A DNA stretch of 64,000 bases from CBDFLA01 sp965248915 (GCA_965248915.1 OZ252216.1:496001-560000); one strand, 5' to 3'. Shown: positions 52,029 through 61,294, counted from the first letter of the stretch. Made by a program: numbers and translations. The notes: generated from the letters alone by a model not told the origin.

Positions 52029-52817
52029 TCACTCAGCCACCAATGGGGGAGGCTGAATGGGCTCAATCCCCATCAACTCGTCGGCTTCGCGCGTAATGTC
52101 GTTGAGTACTTTTTCGACCTCAAGTCGAACGCGTTCAAGTTCTTCTGCATCCGCCTTCCGGTCGACCCATATTGGCTCTCCCCAAACTATGACCCCTTTG
52201 GTGAAAGGAAGGGCAAGACAAAAGCGATCCCACGATCCCATGACCCGCCTCCGGCTGGTTGAATAGGTGGCAGGAATGATGGGCACGCCAGATAGTTTGG
52301 CGACCGCGGCAACGCCGTCGCTGGCCCGCATGAACGGTCCTGCAGGTCCATCGGGTGTGATCCCAATCCCTTTGCCTTCACGCACAGATCGAACCATCTG
52401 CCGAACCGCGGCCGCACCACCCTTGTTTTTGTCGCTGCCAGTCTTGCTGCCGGCTGACCCGCGCACCGTCCCAAGTCCAAAATGAGCGACACTTTCTGCA
52501 ATTATGGCGCCGTCGCGGTGTTGAGAGATCAACATGCGTAAGGGCATCTTTGTGCGCCACCCATAAGGCATCATGAGCAACCGCCCATGCCAAAATGTGT
52601 AGAGAAAGGGCTTTTGATCTCTCATGTAAGGTTCGACGACATCGCCGCGCACCTCAGTCCATCGTCCAGTCACATGAACAAAACGAATGTAGTTTGCAAT
52701 GATAAAGCAAACCATTGCCCGTAGAGTGTCATTGCGGCCAAAACTCTTGATCCAATTTGGCGTTCGGTGTTTTTTTCGGGCCGGTTTGCCAACTGTGGGC
52801 GTGTTTGATGTTGTCAC
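52029..52817 (-). CDS. DUF374-family lysophospholipid acyltransferase-like protein
   Basis: A 262-aa protein with the DUF374 pattern: FLYTFWHGRLLMMPY (about 72-86) carrying the acyltransferase His position, and GIGITPDGPAGP (about 152-163). The group is related to PlsC-like acyltransferases and is commonly placed beside waaA and lpxK in alphaproteobacteria, suggesting a role in lipid A or phospholipid acylation (inference). GTG start. A C-terminal Lys/Glu-rich helix ends the protein. Confidence 0.88.
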   Translation of the reverse strand: MTTSNTPTVGKPARKKHRTPNWIKSFGRNDTLRAMVCFIIANYIRFVHVTGRWTEVRGDVVEPYMRDQKPFLYTFWHGRLLMMPYGWRTKMPLRMLISQHRDGAIIAESVAHFGLGTVRGSAGSKTGSDKNKGGAAAVRQMVRSVREGKGIGITPDGPAGPFMRASDGVAAVAKLSGVPIIPATYSTSRRRVMGSWDRFCLALPFTKGVIVWGEPIWVDRKADAEELERVRLEVEKVLNDITREADELMGIEPIQPPPLVAE

Positions 52818-52819
52818 TG

Positions 52820-54691
52820 CTAGGCCCCTGTGTCTTCAAGAGTTTGTTCGTCATTTTCTTGCGACGAAAATCCGGAGCTATAGAGCGACGCGTAGAGCTG
52901 ATCCTGTTGAAGAAGTTCTTCGTGTCGGCCTGACTCTACAACTCGGCCTTGGTCCATAACGAATATCTTGTCTGCATCGATGATCGTGCTCAATCGGTGT
53001 GCAATCACGATCGTCGTGCGCCCCTTCATCAAGTGTCTCAGCGCTTCCTGTACATGCGATTCAGACCGCGTGTCGAGCGCCGACGTCGCCTCATCTAGGA
53101 GAAGTATCGGTGCATCTTTTAACATCGCACGAGCAATTGCAATGCGCTGTCTTTGTCCACCGGAAAGACGCGCGCCGCCTTCTCCAGCAAGCGTGTCGTA
53201 ACCCTCCGGCAATTCCTCAATGAACTCGTGAGCAGCGGCGGCTTGCGCTGCTTTGATCACATCTCCACGGCTTGCATCAGGGCGGCCATAGGCGATGTTC
53301 GCATGAATGGTATCGTCAAATAAAAATGGTTCTTGCGTCACCAACGCAATGGAACCCCTTAGACTATTCAATGTGACGTCCCGGACATTTTGAGCGTCCA
53401 AGGTCACGGAACCAGAGGAGACATCAAAAAACCGGGGAATGAGGTTTAAGACAGTACTCTTGCCGGCACCACTTGGTCCGACCAAGGCAACAGTCTCCCC
53501 TGGGTTTGCAACAAAACTCACCCCGTCGAGGGCAGCTCTTTCATCGCCATAGTGAAAGCCGACACTGTGAAATTCAATCTTGCCACCGCTCAATTGAAGG
53601 TCTTTGGCGTCAGGATCGTCATAAATTTCTTGCGGCATGTCGAGCTCTTCGAAAACATTCTCAGCCGCGGTGAGGCCCTGTGTCAGGACCGTGCTCAAAT
53701 TCGACAATCGTTTGAGTGGGTCATAGGTCATCATCATCGCCATGAGAAATGACATGAACGCGCCGATGGTAAGGCTTCCATTCATAGCATTGTAACCGCC
53801 GTAAAAGATCGCTCCTGCAATTCCAAGCCCCTGAATAGCTTCGGTAATGGGAGCGGCCGCGACGCGGGCTTTGAGCGCTTTCATCTGAAAATCGCGCCGC
53901 CTCAAAATGCTCTTGTTGGTGCGCTCAATCTCCCTGTCTTCTTGATTATAGGCTTTGACCACCCGCGTCCCGTCGAGATTCTCAGATATGAGAGCGGTCA
54001 ATGTGCCGGTTTCGGACATTGATTGAATGGTAGCTTTGCGCGTTTTCTTTCCCTGTTTTCGGGTGTTGAGGAGAACAAAGGGGATGATAGCTGTCGCGAT
54101 GAGGGCCAATCGCCAGTCGCGCGTGTACATGACACCGCCAAGAAAAAGAACCGAGGTCAGGTCCCTCGCGAATGTAACGATGGTCTGGCTGGTTGCCTGC
54201 TGAACAAGATTGACGTTGTTAACCGCTTGAGCGAGGAACGAGCCGGTGTGTGTACTGATCAATCTCTGTAGATCTGCATACACCATGGATTGAAAGAGGC
54301 CGAGTTGCAGCCTCGCAACGATGTCTTGCCCCACTCGAGACATGATGACGCCTTGGCCGTAGGTCGCGAGCGCCTTGATCGCGGTGATAGCAATCACGAC
54401 CCCAGGCAATGTGTAGAGGAGAGTTTTGTCTTTCTCGACGAAGAGGATGTCGACCGCAGGTTTGAGCAACCATGCCAAGGCGCCTGTCGTCGCTGAAATG
54501 ATTAGCATCAGCCCGATCGCGATTCCAAGGCGGCCGCGGTAGTCGGACAGATAATCGCGATAGAGCCGACGAGCAATTGCTCCAAACTGCGACTTACTGC
54601 CGGTCAGCATTTTTGGTTGGGCTGCCGTCACGGAAGGATCAGCGCCACCACTCTGGGGAGTGGCCTGGTCTAACGAATTGATTTCACTCAA
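52820..54691 (-). CDS. msbA: Lipid A flippase-type ABC transporter (MsbA)
   Basis: A 623-aa half-transporter: six membrane helices (about residues 50-340) fused to an ATPase domain with Walker A GPSGAGKST, signature LSGGQRQR and Walker B ILLLDEATSALD, and a His-loop AHRLST. It probably flips lipid A core across the inner membrane; the setting among lipid A genes supports that over drug export. The start is a TTG at 54691, with no better alternative upstream of the first helix. It lies 2 bp upstream of the DUF374 gene. Confidence 0.92.
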   Translation of the reverse strand: MSEINSLDQATPQSGGADPSVTAAQPKMLTGSKSQFGAIARRLYRDYLSDYRGRLGIAIGLMLIISATTGALAWLLKPAVDILFVEKDKTLLYTLPGVVIAITAIKALATYGQGVIMSRVGQDIVARLQLGLFQSMVYADLQRLISTHTGSFLAQAVNNVNLVQQATSQTIVTFARDLTSVLFLGGVMYTRDWRLALIATAIIPFVLLNTRKQGKKTRKATIQSMSETGTLTALISENLDGTRVVKAYNQEDREIERTNKSILRRRDFQMKALKARVAAAPITEAIQGLGIAGAIFYGGYNAMNGSLTIGAFMSFLMAMMMTYDPLKRLSNLSTVLTQGLTAAENVFEELDMPQEIYDDPDAKDLQLSGGKIEFHSVGFHYGDERAALDGVSFVANPGETVALVGPSGAGKSTVLNLIPRFFDVSSGSVTLDAQNVRDVTLNSLRGSIALVTQEPFLFDDTIHANIAYGRPDASRGDVIKAAQAAAAHEFIEELPEGYDTLAGEGGARLSGGQRQRIAIARAMLKDAPILLLDEATSALDTRSESHVQEALRHLMKGRTTIVIAHRLSTIIDADKIFVMDQGRVVESGRHEELLQQDQLYASLYSSGFSSQENDEQTLEDTGA

Positions 54692-54792
54692 TATCTTGAC
54701 CCTTGTTCGAGCTGATCTCGGTAGGATTCGTTAGCCAAGACCTTACCATGGGCACAAAGCGCGACAAAGCCTGTCAACAAGCCCCGCGGCCC

Positions 54793-55011
54793 TTAGACCT
54801 CTGGGTTCATGAGGCGGTGCAAATGCACAATGAAATAGCGCGTAAGCGCCGAATCGACCGTTCGATGGGCCGCCGCTTTCCAGGCGTCATAAGCCGTCAA
54901 ATAATTGGGAAAAACACCTATAACGTCAAGCTTTTCTAGGTCTTTGAACTCAAAACCTTGCATATCTGTGAGCTCACCTCCAAAAACAAGGTGCAATCTT
55001 TGCTGGGTCAC
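54793..55011 (-). CDS. DUF4170 family protein
   Basis: A 72-aa protein with the DUF4170 pattern: LHLVFGGEL, then DLEKLDVIGVFPNYLTAYDAW and a C-terminal RYFIVHLHRL. The family is small and typical of alphaproteobacteria, often located between cysQ and lipid A genes. Function unknown. GTG start with GGGGAG upstream; the cysQ stop is 2 bp away. A 101-bp gap separates it from msbA. Confidence 0.9.
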   Translation of the reverse strand: MTQQRLHLVFGGELTDMQGFEFKDLEKLDVIGVFPNYLTAYDAWKAAAHRTVDSALTRYFIVHLHRLMNPEV

Positions 55012-55013
55012 GT

Positions 55014-55856
55014 CTATCTCCCCTGCGAACCATGTGTATGCGGCAATTCCATATGTCGAACCCGCTCCAGGATCAAGCTGTGAAGTTGGCTTGAGGCAAC
55101 AACCAGGCTCTTTTGAACTGGAATCTCGCCATTGTAGAGCGGTTCTGCACCATCATGGTGGGTGACCATGGCGCCGGCCTCGGCTGCAATGAGGTGTGCT
55201 GCGGCAATATCCCAGTCGTGTTTTGGACTGAGAGACAGGGTTGCGTCGAAAGAACCAGAAGCGACAAGCGCCATTCGGTAGGCAGCGGAATTGCGCTGTT
55301 CGATATGCATTTTGGGCCACGCCTCCGGCCATTTCTTACTCTTGATCATGTACGCATAGGCCAGCATCCGGCAGTTCTCAAGTTCAGATTGCTTGGATGC
55401 CACGGCCCTTTGGCCATTCAGACAGGCACCCTGGCCGACCATCGCTGTGAACATTTCTGATAGGGCCGGATTGAAGACCGCGCCAACAATGGGTCGGCCA
55501 TCTTCGACCAGCGCAACCGAAACTGTAAAATGAGGAAGCCCTTTCAAGAAAGCGCGCGTCCCGTCGATGGGATCCACGATCCATACCCGGCGGTGATTGA
55601 GTCGGTCGGCGTTGTCCTCGGTTTCTTCCGACAGCCAACCATAGTCAGGAGTGAAGCTCTGAAGGCGCTCTTTCAAAAAGTGATCGATTTCAAGATCTGC
55701 CCGGCTGACCGGATTGTCGCCGCCGTCTGGTGTCTTGTTCCAACTCTCAATTTCTTTGCCAAAGTATCCAAGGGCAATCGCGCCGGCTTCACCGACAGTC
55801 TCAACCAGAAATTCGTGCAACACAGTATGTGAATGTGGTTGGTCATCGCCCGGCAA
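55014..55856 (-). CDS. cysQ: Inositol-monophosphatase-fold phosphatase (CysQ-like)
   Basis: A 280-aa lithium-sensitive phosphatase family member. The metal-binding motif appears as WIVDPIDGTRAFLKG (about 89-103), preceded by EET and followed by HDWDIAAAHLIAAEAG (about 209-224). CysQ hydrolyses 3'-phosphoadenosine 5'-phosphate; inositol-1-phosphatase is the alternative. The start seems to be a TTG overlapping the pmbA stop by 14 bp. Confidence 0.88.
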   Translation of the reverse strand: MPGDDQPHSHTVLHEFLVETVGEAGAIALGYFGKEIESWNKTPDGGDNPVSRADLEIDHFLKERLQSFTPDYGWLSEETEDNADRLNHRRVWIVDPIDGTRAFLKGLPHFTVSVALVEDGRPIVGAVFNPALSEMFTAMVGQGACLNGQRAVASKQSELENCRMLAYAYMIKSKKWPEAWPKMHIEQRNSAAYRMALVASGSFDATLSLSPKHDWDIAAAHLIAAEAGAMVTHHDGAEPLYNGEIPVQKSLVVASSQLHSLILERVRHMELPHTHGSQGR

Positions 55857-57195
55857 TGGTCATCCCTTCGATGCGAAGAGTAGGAGCGTTTGTTCCGTAT
55901 CTAAATTCCAGATCATTCGACGCGGTCATCTCAAGAAACATCGATTTGAGATTGCCGGCGATTGTGATCTCATTCACCGGATAGGTAATCTCACTGTCTT
56001 CGATCCAAAACCCACCGGCACCACGGCTGTAATCGCCAGTAACGCCGTTGATCCCTCGCCCAATAAATTCTGTCACATAAAAACCTTTTCGAATGTCCGC
56101 TATGAGATCGTCGGGCGACAGGGAGCCAGCCTCCAAATACAAATTGGTCGTGCTAGGTCGGGGCGGACCGCCGGTTCCTCTGGTGGCATGGCCTGTCGTT
56201 TCTAAGCCCAGTTGGCGCGCCGAAGCGCAGTCCAACAACCAAGTCGTGAGAATGCCGTCACGAGCGAGTTGATGCTTCTTGTTTGAGACACCTTCACCAT
56301 CAAAGGGTTTGGAGCCGAGCCCTCGACGAATATGGGGTTCATCAACAATGTTGATGGATTGCGACAAGACCTGCGAGCCGAGGCTTTCTTTAAAGAAGCT
56401 CGCGCCTCTCGCCACAGAAGCGCCGGAAATTGCGCCCGCGAAATGGGCGACCAGTGAGTTTGATACGCGAGGGTCATAAACAATGGGAACCGATTGCGAC
56501 TCTACTTTTCGAGAGTTAAGTTTTGCGACGGCGCGTTTCGCTGCTGAGCGACCGATGTCAGCAGCAGGCGGTAGGTTCTCTCTGTGTCTTGTGGAACGCG
56601 CATCGAAATCTCGCTCCATGTCGGCCCCTTCGCCAGCCAAGGCACCGCAGGATATGGAGTGAGAACTTGTCGAGTAGGTGCCGCAGAAACCTTCACTGGT
56701 CGCGAGAGCAATTTCAATTCGCCCAGATCCAGCGCTTGCACCAAAACTGTTTGTGATTCCCTTGACCTCAAGTGCAGCCTCTTCTGCCTCGCGTGATACG
56801 TCGACAAGAACCTCCGCATCGGGCTCCGACGGATCATTGAGATCAAGGTCGGGAATCTCTCGGGCCAATCGGTCGCTAGGCGCCAAACCACAATATGGGT
56901 CTTCCGGCGCCAGTTTGGCCATGGCGACAGAGCGGTCGACGAGCTGAGAAAGTGCATTTTCGCTCAAGTCGCTGGAAGAAACTTGGGCCTGTCGTTGCCC
57001 AAAAATAACCCTTAAGCCTACATCCTGACCTTCCGATCTGTCGATTTTCTCAACCGCGCCAAGCCGATAGCTGACAGACTGGGAATGGGCGTCATAGATC
57101 AAAGCGTCGGCCGCGTCTGCACCCGCTTGCATTGCCTTGGAAATGAGGTCTGCCAGAACACCTTCTTTGTCGGTGGCCAGGGGATTGAGGGTCAT
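55843..57195 (-). CDS. pmbA: TldE/PmbA family protein
   Basis: About 450 aa, the canonical PmbA/TldE form: AVEKIDRSEGQDVGLRV (about 48-64), GTGGPPRPSTTNLYLEAG and the C-terminal GVTGDYSRGAGGFWIE. The HExxxH metal motif of TldD is absent. It belongs to the same family as the gene at 22583 but is a separate lineage, and it sits in the usual alphaproteobacterial order pmbA-cysQ-DUF4170. The ATG at 57195 fits the family; a longer start would add 35 unrelated residues. Confidence 0.92.
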   Translation of the reverse strand: MTLNPLATDKEGVLADLISKAMQAGADAADALIYDAHSQSVSYRLGAVEKIDRSEGQDVGLRVIFGQRQAQVSSSDLSENALSQLVDRSVAMAKLAPEDPYCGLAPSDRLAREIPDLDLNDPSEPDAEVLVDVSREAEEAALEVKGITNSFGASAGSGRIEIALATSEGFCGTYSTSSHSISCGALAGEGADMERDFDARSTRHRENLPPAADIGRSAAKRAVAKLNSRKVESQSVPIVYDPRVSNSLVAHFAGAISGASVARGASFFKESLGSQVLSQSINIVDEPHIRRGLGSKPFDGEGVSNKKHQLARDGILTTWLLDCASARQLGLETTGHATRGTGGPPRPSTTNLYLEAGSLSPDDLIADIRKGFYVTEFIGRGINGVTGDYSRGAGGFWIEDSEITYPVNEITIAGNLKSMFLEMTASNDLEFRYGTNAPTLRIEGMTIAGR

Positions 57196-57327
57196 CGAGA
57201 TAGCAACCTCGCCGTTGGAGAAATCGAACGAAAAATTGTCTCTTTTGTGAGAACCGATCAAATGCCTATAGTAAAGACATCGCCACGACAAAGAAACCAA
57301 GGCTTCGCCGAGGTACGGGGAACATTT

Positions 57328-57981
57328 ATGAAAAATGATTTGAAGAAGACTATCCGCCCATTACTCTTGGGGGCAGCTATTGGGACCCTAGCGGGATGCA
57401 CCGTCTCGAGCGTCGAATTTCCACAAGAATTCGCAGATCGCGGCGTCATTACGAAGCCCAATCCCGACAATTTCACGGTTTGCTATGGTCATGGCTGCAA
57501 TCAGTCGAGCGTCGTTGATTTGACTGAAGCGGAATGGGCGTCGGTGAGAGCGATCTTTGCGGACCGATCTGTTACCGCCCAAGGGGAGCGCGAGATCATG
57601 CGCGATGCTATCGCTCACCTGGAAGGAATGGTTGGCCCAAAGACGGGGACGGACGGGGATGTCGGAGGATCATTTAAGGGCTCGGGTCGTTATCGACAGC
57701 AAGACTGTGTCGATGAAATGCTCAACACCGCGATTTACCTAACGATGATGGTGAATGACGGTCTTATCCAACACCACACCATCGACTTGCGGGTGACCAA
57801 TGGGTTCTTTGAGGTTGCGGGCTGGCCTCATACCGCGACGTCTATCAAGGATCAAACAACCGGCGTGCTTTGGGTCATCGATTCATGGTGGCTGGACAAC
57901 GGCGGCAAACCTTATGTTGTGTTGCTGGAAGAATGGAAAACTGGGTCTTGGAAATCACGTCTACTGCCCGAAGGGGCTTAG
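57328..57981 (+). CDS. Lipoprotein with possible Cys-His-Asp protease-like fold
   Basis: A 217-aa lipoprotein with a perfect lipobox LAGC (Cys24). The rest shows three residues spaced like a papain/transglutaminase-type triad: Cys127 in RQQDCVDEMLNTA at the start of a helix, His168 in AGWPHTATS and Asp185 in WVIDSW, with beta strands between them. That pattern suggests a cysteine hydrolase fold, but I cannot name a family. It is divergent from pmbA and ends before a strong terminator. Confidence 0.65.
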   Translation: MKNDLKKTIRPLLLGAAIGTLAGCTVSSVEFPQEFADRGVITKPNPDNFTVCYGHGCNQSSVVDLTEAEWASVRAIFADRSVTAQGEREIMRDAIAHLEGMVGPKTGTDGDVGGSFKGSGRYRQQDCVDEMLNTAIYLTMMVNDGLIQHHTIDLRVTNGFFEVAGWPHTATSIKDQTTGVLWVIDSWWLDNGGKPYVVLLEEWKTGSWKSRLLPEGA

Positions 57982-58025
57982 CAGGTCCCGCATTTCTTTC
58001 TAGTACTCGGAGTTAGACAACAAGA

Positions 58026-58056
58026 AACGGCCCGCCTTTCGGCGGGCCGTTCCCGT
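58026..58056. terminator. Strong bidirectional terminator
   Basis: AACGGCCCGCC (58026-58036) pairs perfectly with GGCGGGCCGTT (58041-58051) around a TTTC loop, between the convergent lipoprotein and PEP-CTERM genes. Confidence 0.92.
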
Positions 58057-58082
58057 TAGATTTCAGTCTTTACTGGTCCAGA

Positions 58083-58787
58083 CTAAGCTTGGCGACGGCG
58101 GCGAGCGGCAAGACCGATGCCGACAAGGCCAAGACCAAGGAGGCCAAGGATACCTGGCTCCGGAACTCTCAATTGAAGATCTACCGAACCTGTTTGTCCA
58201 GCGCCGGTGGCTGTAATCACAGTACCGATACCAAGGCCAAAGAGGTTTGTACTAGAAGCATCGAAGTTAAACGCAGTCGACGTGAAGCCGCCTGGACTTG
58301 TCTGATTTAGGATTGAACTTTGAGTACCCGAGCAATTACCACTCGCGTCGATAAGGCTCGTATTGGTGAGATCCAAACAAGCAGAGGAGTCAAAGGTTAG
58401 GGATCCAGAACCGCCAGAATAGAGGGTCGATGAAATCGAACCGCCACCGAGATAATCTGTTTCGCCAAACCAAACGACCAATGAACCGGCGCTTGACGAC
58501 GTTGCAAATGAGGTCAAATGCAACGAAGGGGAACTAGAAGTACCGCCAGACGTAGTTCCAACATTAACCGCAAGGCTAAAGCTGCCAAAGGTACCGCTAT
58601 AGTTGACTGTTCCGTCCCCCGAAGCTGAATTGTCTAAGGCATCGCCATCAGCGATGGAAATCGTCGTATTTGTGGCAGGATCGTAAATGAACAGAACCGG
58701 CGTCGCAGAAGCGCTGATCGAGATGAAAAACAAGCCGACAATGCCGCCCATCACGCCCATCAGGGTCTTTTTCGAGAATAATTTCAT
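58083..58787 (-). CDS. PEP-CTERM sorting-domain protein
   Basis: A 234-aa secreted protein with a signal peptide (residues 1-28, ending ASA), a Ser/Thr/Gly-rich beta-sheet body, and a C-terminal PEP-CTERM tail: VPEPG, a hydrophobic helix (ILGLLGLGLVGIGLAA) and RRRR. This tail is recognised by exosortase, which attaches or releases the protein at the envelope in exopolysaccharide-making bacteria. No exosortase gene is in the window. A sigma54-type promoter lies about 50 bp upstream. Confidence 0.93.
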   Translation of the reverse strand: MKLFSKKTLMGVMGGIVGLFFISISASATPVLFIYDPATNTTISIADGDALDNSASGDGTVNYSGTFGSFSLAVNVGTTSGGTSSSPSLHLTSFATSSSAGSLVVWFGETDYLGGGSISSTLYSGGSGSLTFDSSACLDLTNTSLIDASGNCSGTQSSILNQTSPGGFTSTAFNFDASSTNLFGLGIGTVITATGAGQTGSVDLQLRVPEPGILGLLGLGLVGIGLAARRRRQA

Positions 58788-58838
58788 GTTTTACTCCATC
58801 TGACTGAAATCTACAGTTTTACTGTCGGCCCATATAAA

Positions 58839-58853
58839 GCAAGATGGGGGCCA
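58839..58853 (-). promoter_or_regulatory. Sigma54-type promoter of the PEP-CTERM gene
   Basis: On the minus strand TGGCCC-N5-TTGC, with GG and GC exactly 10 bp apart as required for -24/-12 elements. The predicted start near 58827 gives a 5' leader of about 40 nt with GGAG before the ATG. RpoN control of PEP-CTERM genes is known in other exosortase systems. Confidence 0.6.
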
Positions 58854-58942
58854 GTTTGAAGGGTTGAATGATTTCAATGGGTTATGGTCACAAATTGTTA
58901 ACCAATTCAACCGCCTGTAAAGAATCTTGACACTCGTGGCGG

Positions 58943-59344
58943 TTAACCGATTGATAAGGCAATACACCCCAATGATCCTGCAAGCAAAACCAGCCAAGTA
59001 AGGGCGGTTCCCCAGAATCTGCCAGGTGTTCCGCTAGACGCAGCCGCAATGCCCCAGCCGTGCAGAATTCGGGCAATTGTGAGGGTCGCACCCATAAGGT
59101 GGAGAGCGAGTGACAATCCGCCCATAATCTCCATGATCAACAGCAAAATGAGTGCGAGTGGGACATATTCCGCATTGTTGGCGTGCGCGCGAATGGCGGC
59201 TTGCATGCCATCTTCCCCGCCATCTCCGAGGCTCACCTTGTATTTGTTTCGAGATTGGGTCACCCGCCAAGCTAAAAAGAGGGCGATCAAGCCGTTTAGC
59301 CCGGCATAAAGGGCCGTCACCGGGACATTGGCAAAGATTTCCAC
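58943..59344 (-). CDS. MAPEG-family membrane protein
   Basis: A 133-aa protein with four membrane helices and the MAPEG pattern: VTALYAGLNGLIALFLAWRV, then RAHANNAEYVPLALILLL (about 52-69), whose Asn-Ala-Glu and Pro are typical of glutathione-linked MAPEG proteins. Members include microsomal GSTs and leukotriene synthases; the substrate here is unknown. The start is a GTG at 59344, with AGGGAG upstream. Confidence 0.9.
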   Translation of the reverse strand: MEIFANVPVTALYAGLNGLIALFLAWRVTQSRNKYKVSLGDGGEDGMQAAIRAHANNAEYVPLALILLLIMEIMGGLSLALHLMGATLTIARILHGWGIAAASSGTPGRFWGTALTWLVLLAGSLGCIALSIG

Positions 59345-59356
59345 GATGGGTCTCCC

Positions 59357-59677
59357 TTAGTCGTCTACGACGGTGAAATGGGCAAACGGGGTTTCAAAGG
59401 CTGCCAGGTCTTTTCCTGGAGGAAAGGCGCCGATGGCGAACATGGCGTTCCACACTTCCTGGACACGATCGTTGGAGTTAGCACTTTCAGAGGCCTCGAC
59501 TGACGCCCACTCAAAGATCTCCACCCGCGCGCCGTCTTCCGCCTTGAGTTCTATGAAGGGCCTGTCTGTGACCAACCCTTCCTCTCGCATGACTTTCTCG
59601 TGCTCCTTTGTCAATGCTTCCCATGCGTCTTCCTGCCCCGGATTGGGTTGGAAGGTGACGATGACAACAGTTCCCAT
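59357..59677 (-). CDS. Antibiotic biosynthesis monooxygenase (ABM) domain protein
   Basis: A 106-aa single ABM-like ferredoxin fold: a beta strand start VVIVTFQPNPGQEDAW, the FEWASVEASE strand near residue 53 and a C-terminal AFETPFAHFTVVDD. Such small proteins act as quinol or polyketide oxygenases or as haem-binding dimers; activity cannot be assigned. It is 12 bp upstream of the MAPEG gene in the same strand. Confidence 0.78.
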   Translation of the reverse strand: MGTVVIVTFQPNPGQEDAWEALTKEHEKVMREEGLVTDRPFIELKAEDGARVEIFEWASVEASESANSNDRVQEVWNAMFAIGAFPPGKDLAAFETPFAHFTVVDD

Positions 59678-59701
59678 TGGAAATCTCCTTCTGTCAAATT
59701 G

Positions 59702-61231
59702 CTACCAAATCTTACGACCGGAACCAGGCAGTCCAAACCTCGGCCATTTTTCGTCGATTGTCTTGACGACCTCGTCGGTCATGGCGATTTTGCGACCCCA
59801 CTCACGATGCGTCTCAGGTGCGACCTTGTTGGTGGCATCAAGACCGACCTTGCTCCCCGTACCACTTTCTGGAGACGCAAAGTCCAGGTAGTCGATGGGC
59901 GTGTTTTCGATCAGCGTAATATCACGTGCTGGATCCATCCGGGTACTGATCGCCCACATGACATCTTTCCAATCGCGGGGATTAATATCATCATCAACCA
60001 CGATGAGCCATTTCGTATACATAAATTGGCGCAGGTAAGACCACGCTCCCATCATGACGCGCTTGGCATGTCCAGCGAAGGACTTCTTCATCGAAATTAC
60101 AGCGATCCGATAGGAACATCCTTCCGGTGGAAGCCAAAAGTCGACAATCTCAGGAAACTGTTGTTGTAAGAGCGGAATGAAGACCTCGTTTAGTGCTTCA
60201 CCAAGCACGCTGGGTTCATCAGGGGGGCGACCCGTATAGGTCGAGAGGTAGACGGGGTCCTTGCGTTTCGTAATTGCAGAAACGGTAAAGACAGGAAAAG
60301 GCTCAACCGAGTTGTAGTATCCTGTGTGATCGCCGTACGGCCCTTCGTCTGCATAATTTGAGAGAGAGACGTGTCCCTCAAGAACGATTTCCGCCTGAGC
60401 CGGAACTTTGAGCGGAATGGTCGCACAGTCGACCAATTCAACCTTCGAGCCGCGCAAGAGGCCTGCAAACTGATATTCAGAAAGGGTTTCAGGAACCGGC
60501 GTAACGGCACCCAAAATCGTGCCGGGGTCTGCCCCAATCACCGCTGCAGCGGGCAGAGGCTCGTCATGTGCGTTGCCCCATCGCGCGTGATGTTGCGCGC
60601 CGCCGCGATGTTTGAGCCATCGCATAATTGTTGTGTTGGGTCCGGTCACCTGCATCCGGTAAATGCCAAGATTGTAGTTGTCCTCCGCCGTATCACCGGG
60701 CCCCTTCGTTACCACTAATGGCCAAGTGATCAGCGGTGCTGGTTCTCCCGGCCAACAGGTTTGAACAGGCAATGTACCTAGATCAATGTCAGCGCCGGTC
60801 AGAACTTCTTCTTGGCACGGCGCGCTTCGTTGCGACACGGTCTTCGGTTTCATAGTGAAAACGTTCTTCAACACTGGCAGCATGGCGACGGCATCTTTGA
60901 GGCCGCCGGGGGGTTCAGGTTGGCGCAAAAACGCAAGTGCCTCACCGACCTCGCGAAGTTCGCGGGCCTGTGTTCGTTCAACACCGTCCATAGTGACAGC
61001 CATCGCTACTCGTTTCACGGTGCCGAACAGGTTGACAAGCACAGGCATGGATTGCGGTTGACCAGATTCATCGAGTGGATTTTCGAACAAGACCGCAGGG
61101 CCACCTTCTGCGATCAACCGGGTTTGAATTTCTGTCATTTCCAGCACCGTCGACACTGGTTCTTGTACTCTGACGAGATCGCCACTCGCTTCAAGCTTGG
61201 CAATGAAATCGCGCAGCGATTGATAAGACAT
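59702..61231 (-). CDS. ubiD: UbiD-family decarboxylase
   Basis: A 509-aa prenylated-FMN-dependent decarboxylase. Family motifs are visible: NYNLGIYRMQ (about 170-180), EFQFAGLL-like EYQFAGLLRG (about 251-260), and EGPYGDHTGYYN (about 291-302) with a conserved acidic residue of the E-D-E region. UbiD removes the carboxyl from 3-polyprenyl-4-hydroxybenzoate in ubiquinone synthesis. ubiA lies nearby on the same strand, supporting that role. ubiX, which makes the cofactor, is not visible. Confidence 0.93.
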   Translation of the reverse strand: MSYQSLRDFIAKLEASGDLVRVQEPVSTVLEMTEIQTRLIAEGGPAVLFENPLDESGQPQSMPVLVNLFGTVKRVAMAVTMDGVERTQARELREVGEALAFLRQPEPPGGLKDAVAMLPVLKNVFTMKPKTVSQRSAPCQEEVLTGADIDLGTLPVQTCWPGEPAPLITWPLVVTKGPGDTAEDNYNLGIYRMQVTGPNTTIMRWLKHRGGAQHHARWGNAHDEPLPAAAVIGADPGTILGAVTPVPETLSEYQFAGLLRGSKVELVDCATIPLKVPAQAEIVLEGHVSLSNYADEGPYGDHTGYYNSVEPFPVFTVSAITKRKDPVYLSTYTGRPPDEPSVLGEALNEVFIPLLQQQFPEIVDFWLPPEGCSYRIAVISMKKSFAGHAKRVMMGAWSYLRQFMYTKWLIVVDDDINPRDWKDVMWAISTRMDPARDITLIENTPIDYLDFASPESGTGSKVGLDATNKVAPETHREWGRKIAMTDEVVKTIDEKWPRFGLPGSGRKIW

Positions 61232-61294
61232 AAACTAGAGTTCTCTCAGAAGGACTTCCGATTTCGATGGACCATAAGCCATGCGGGCCTCCCG

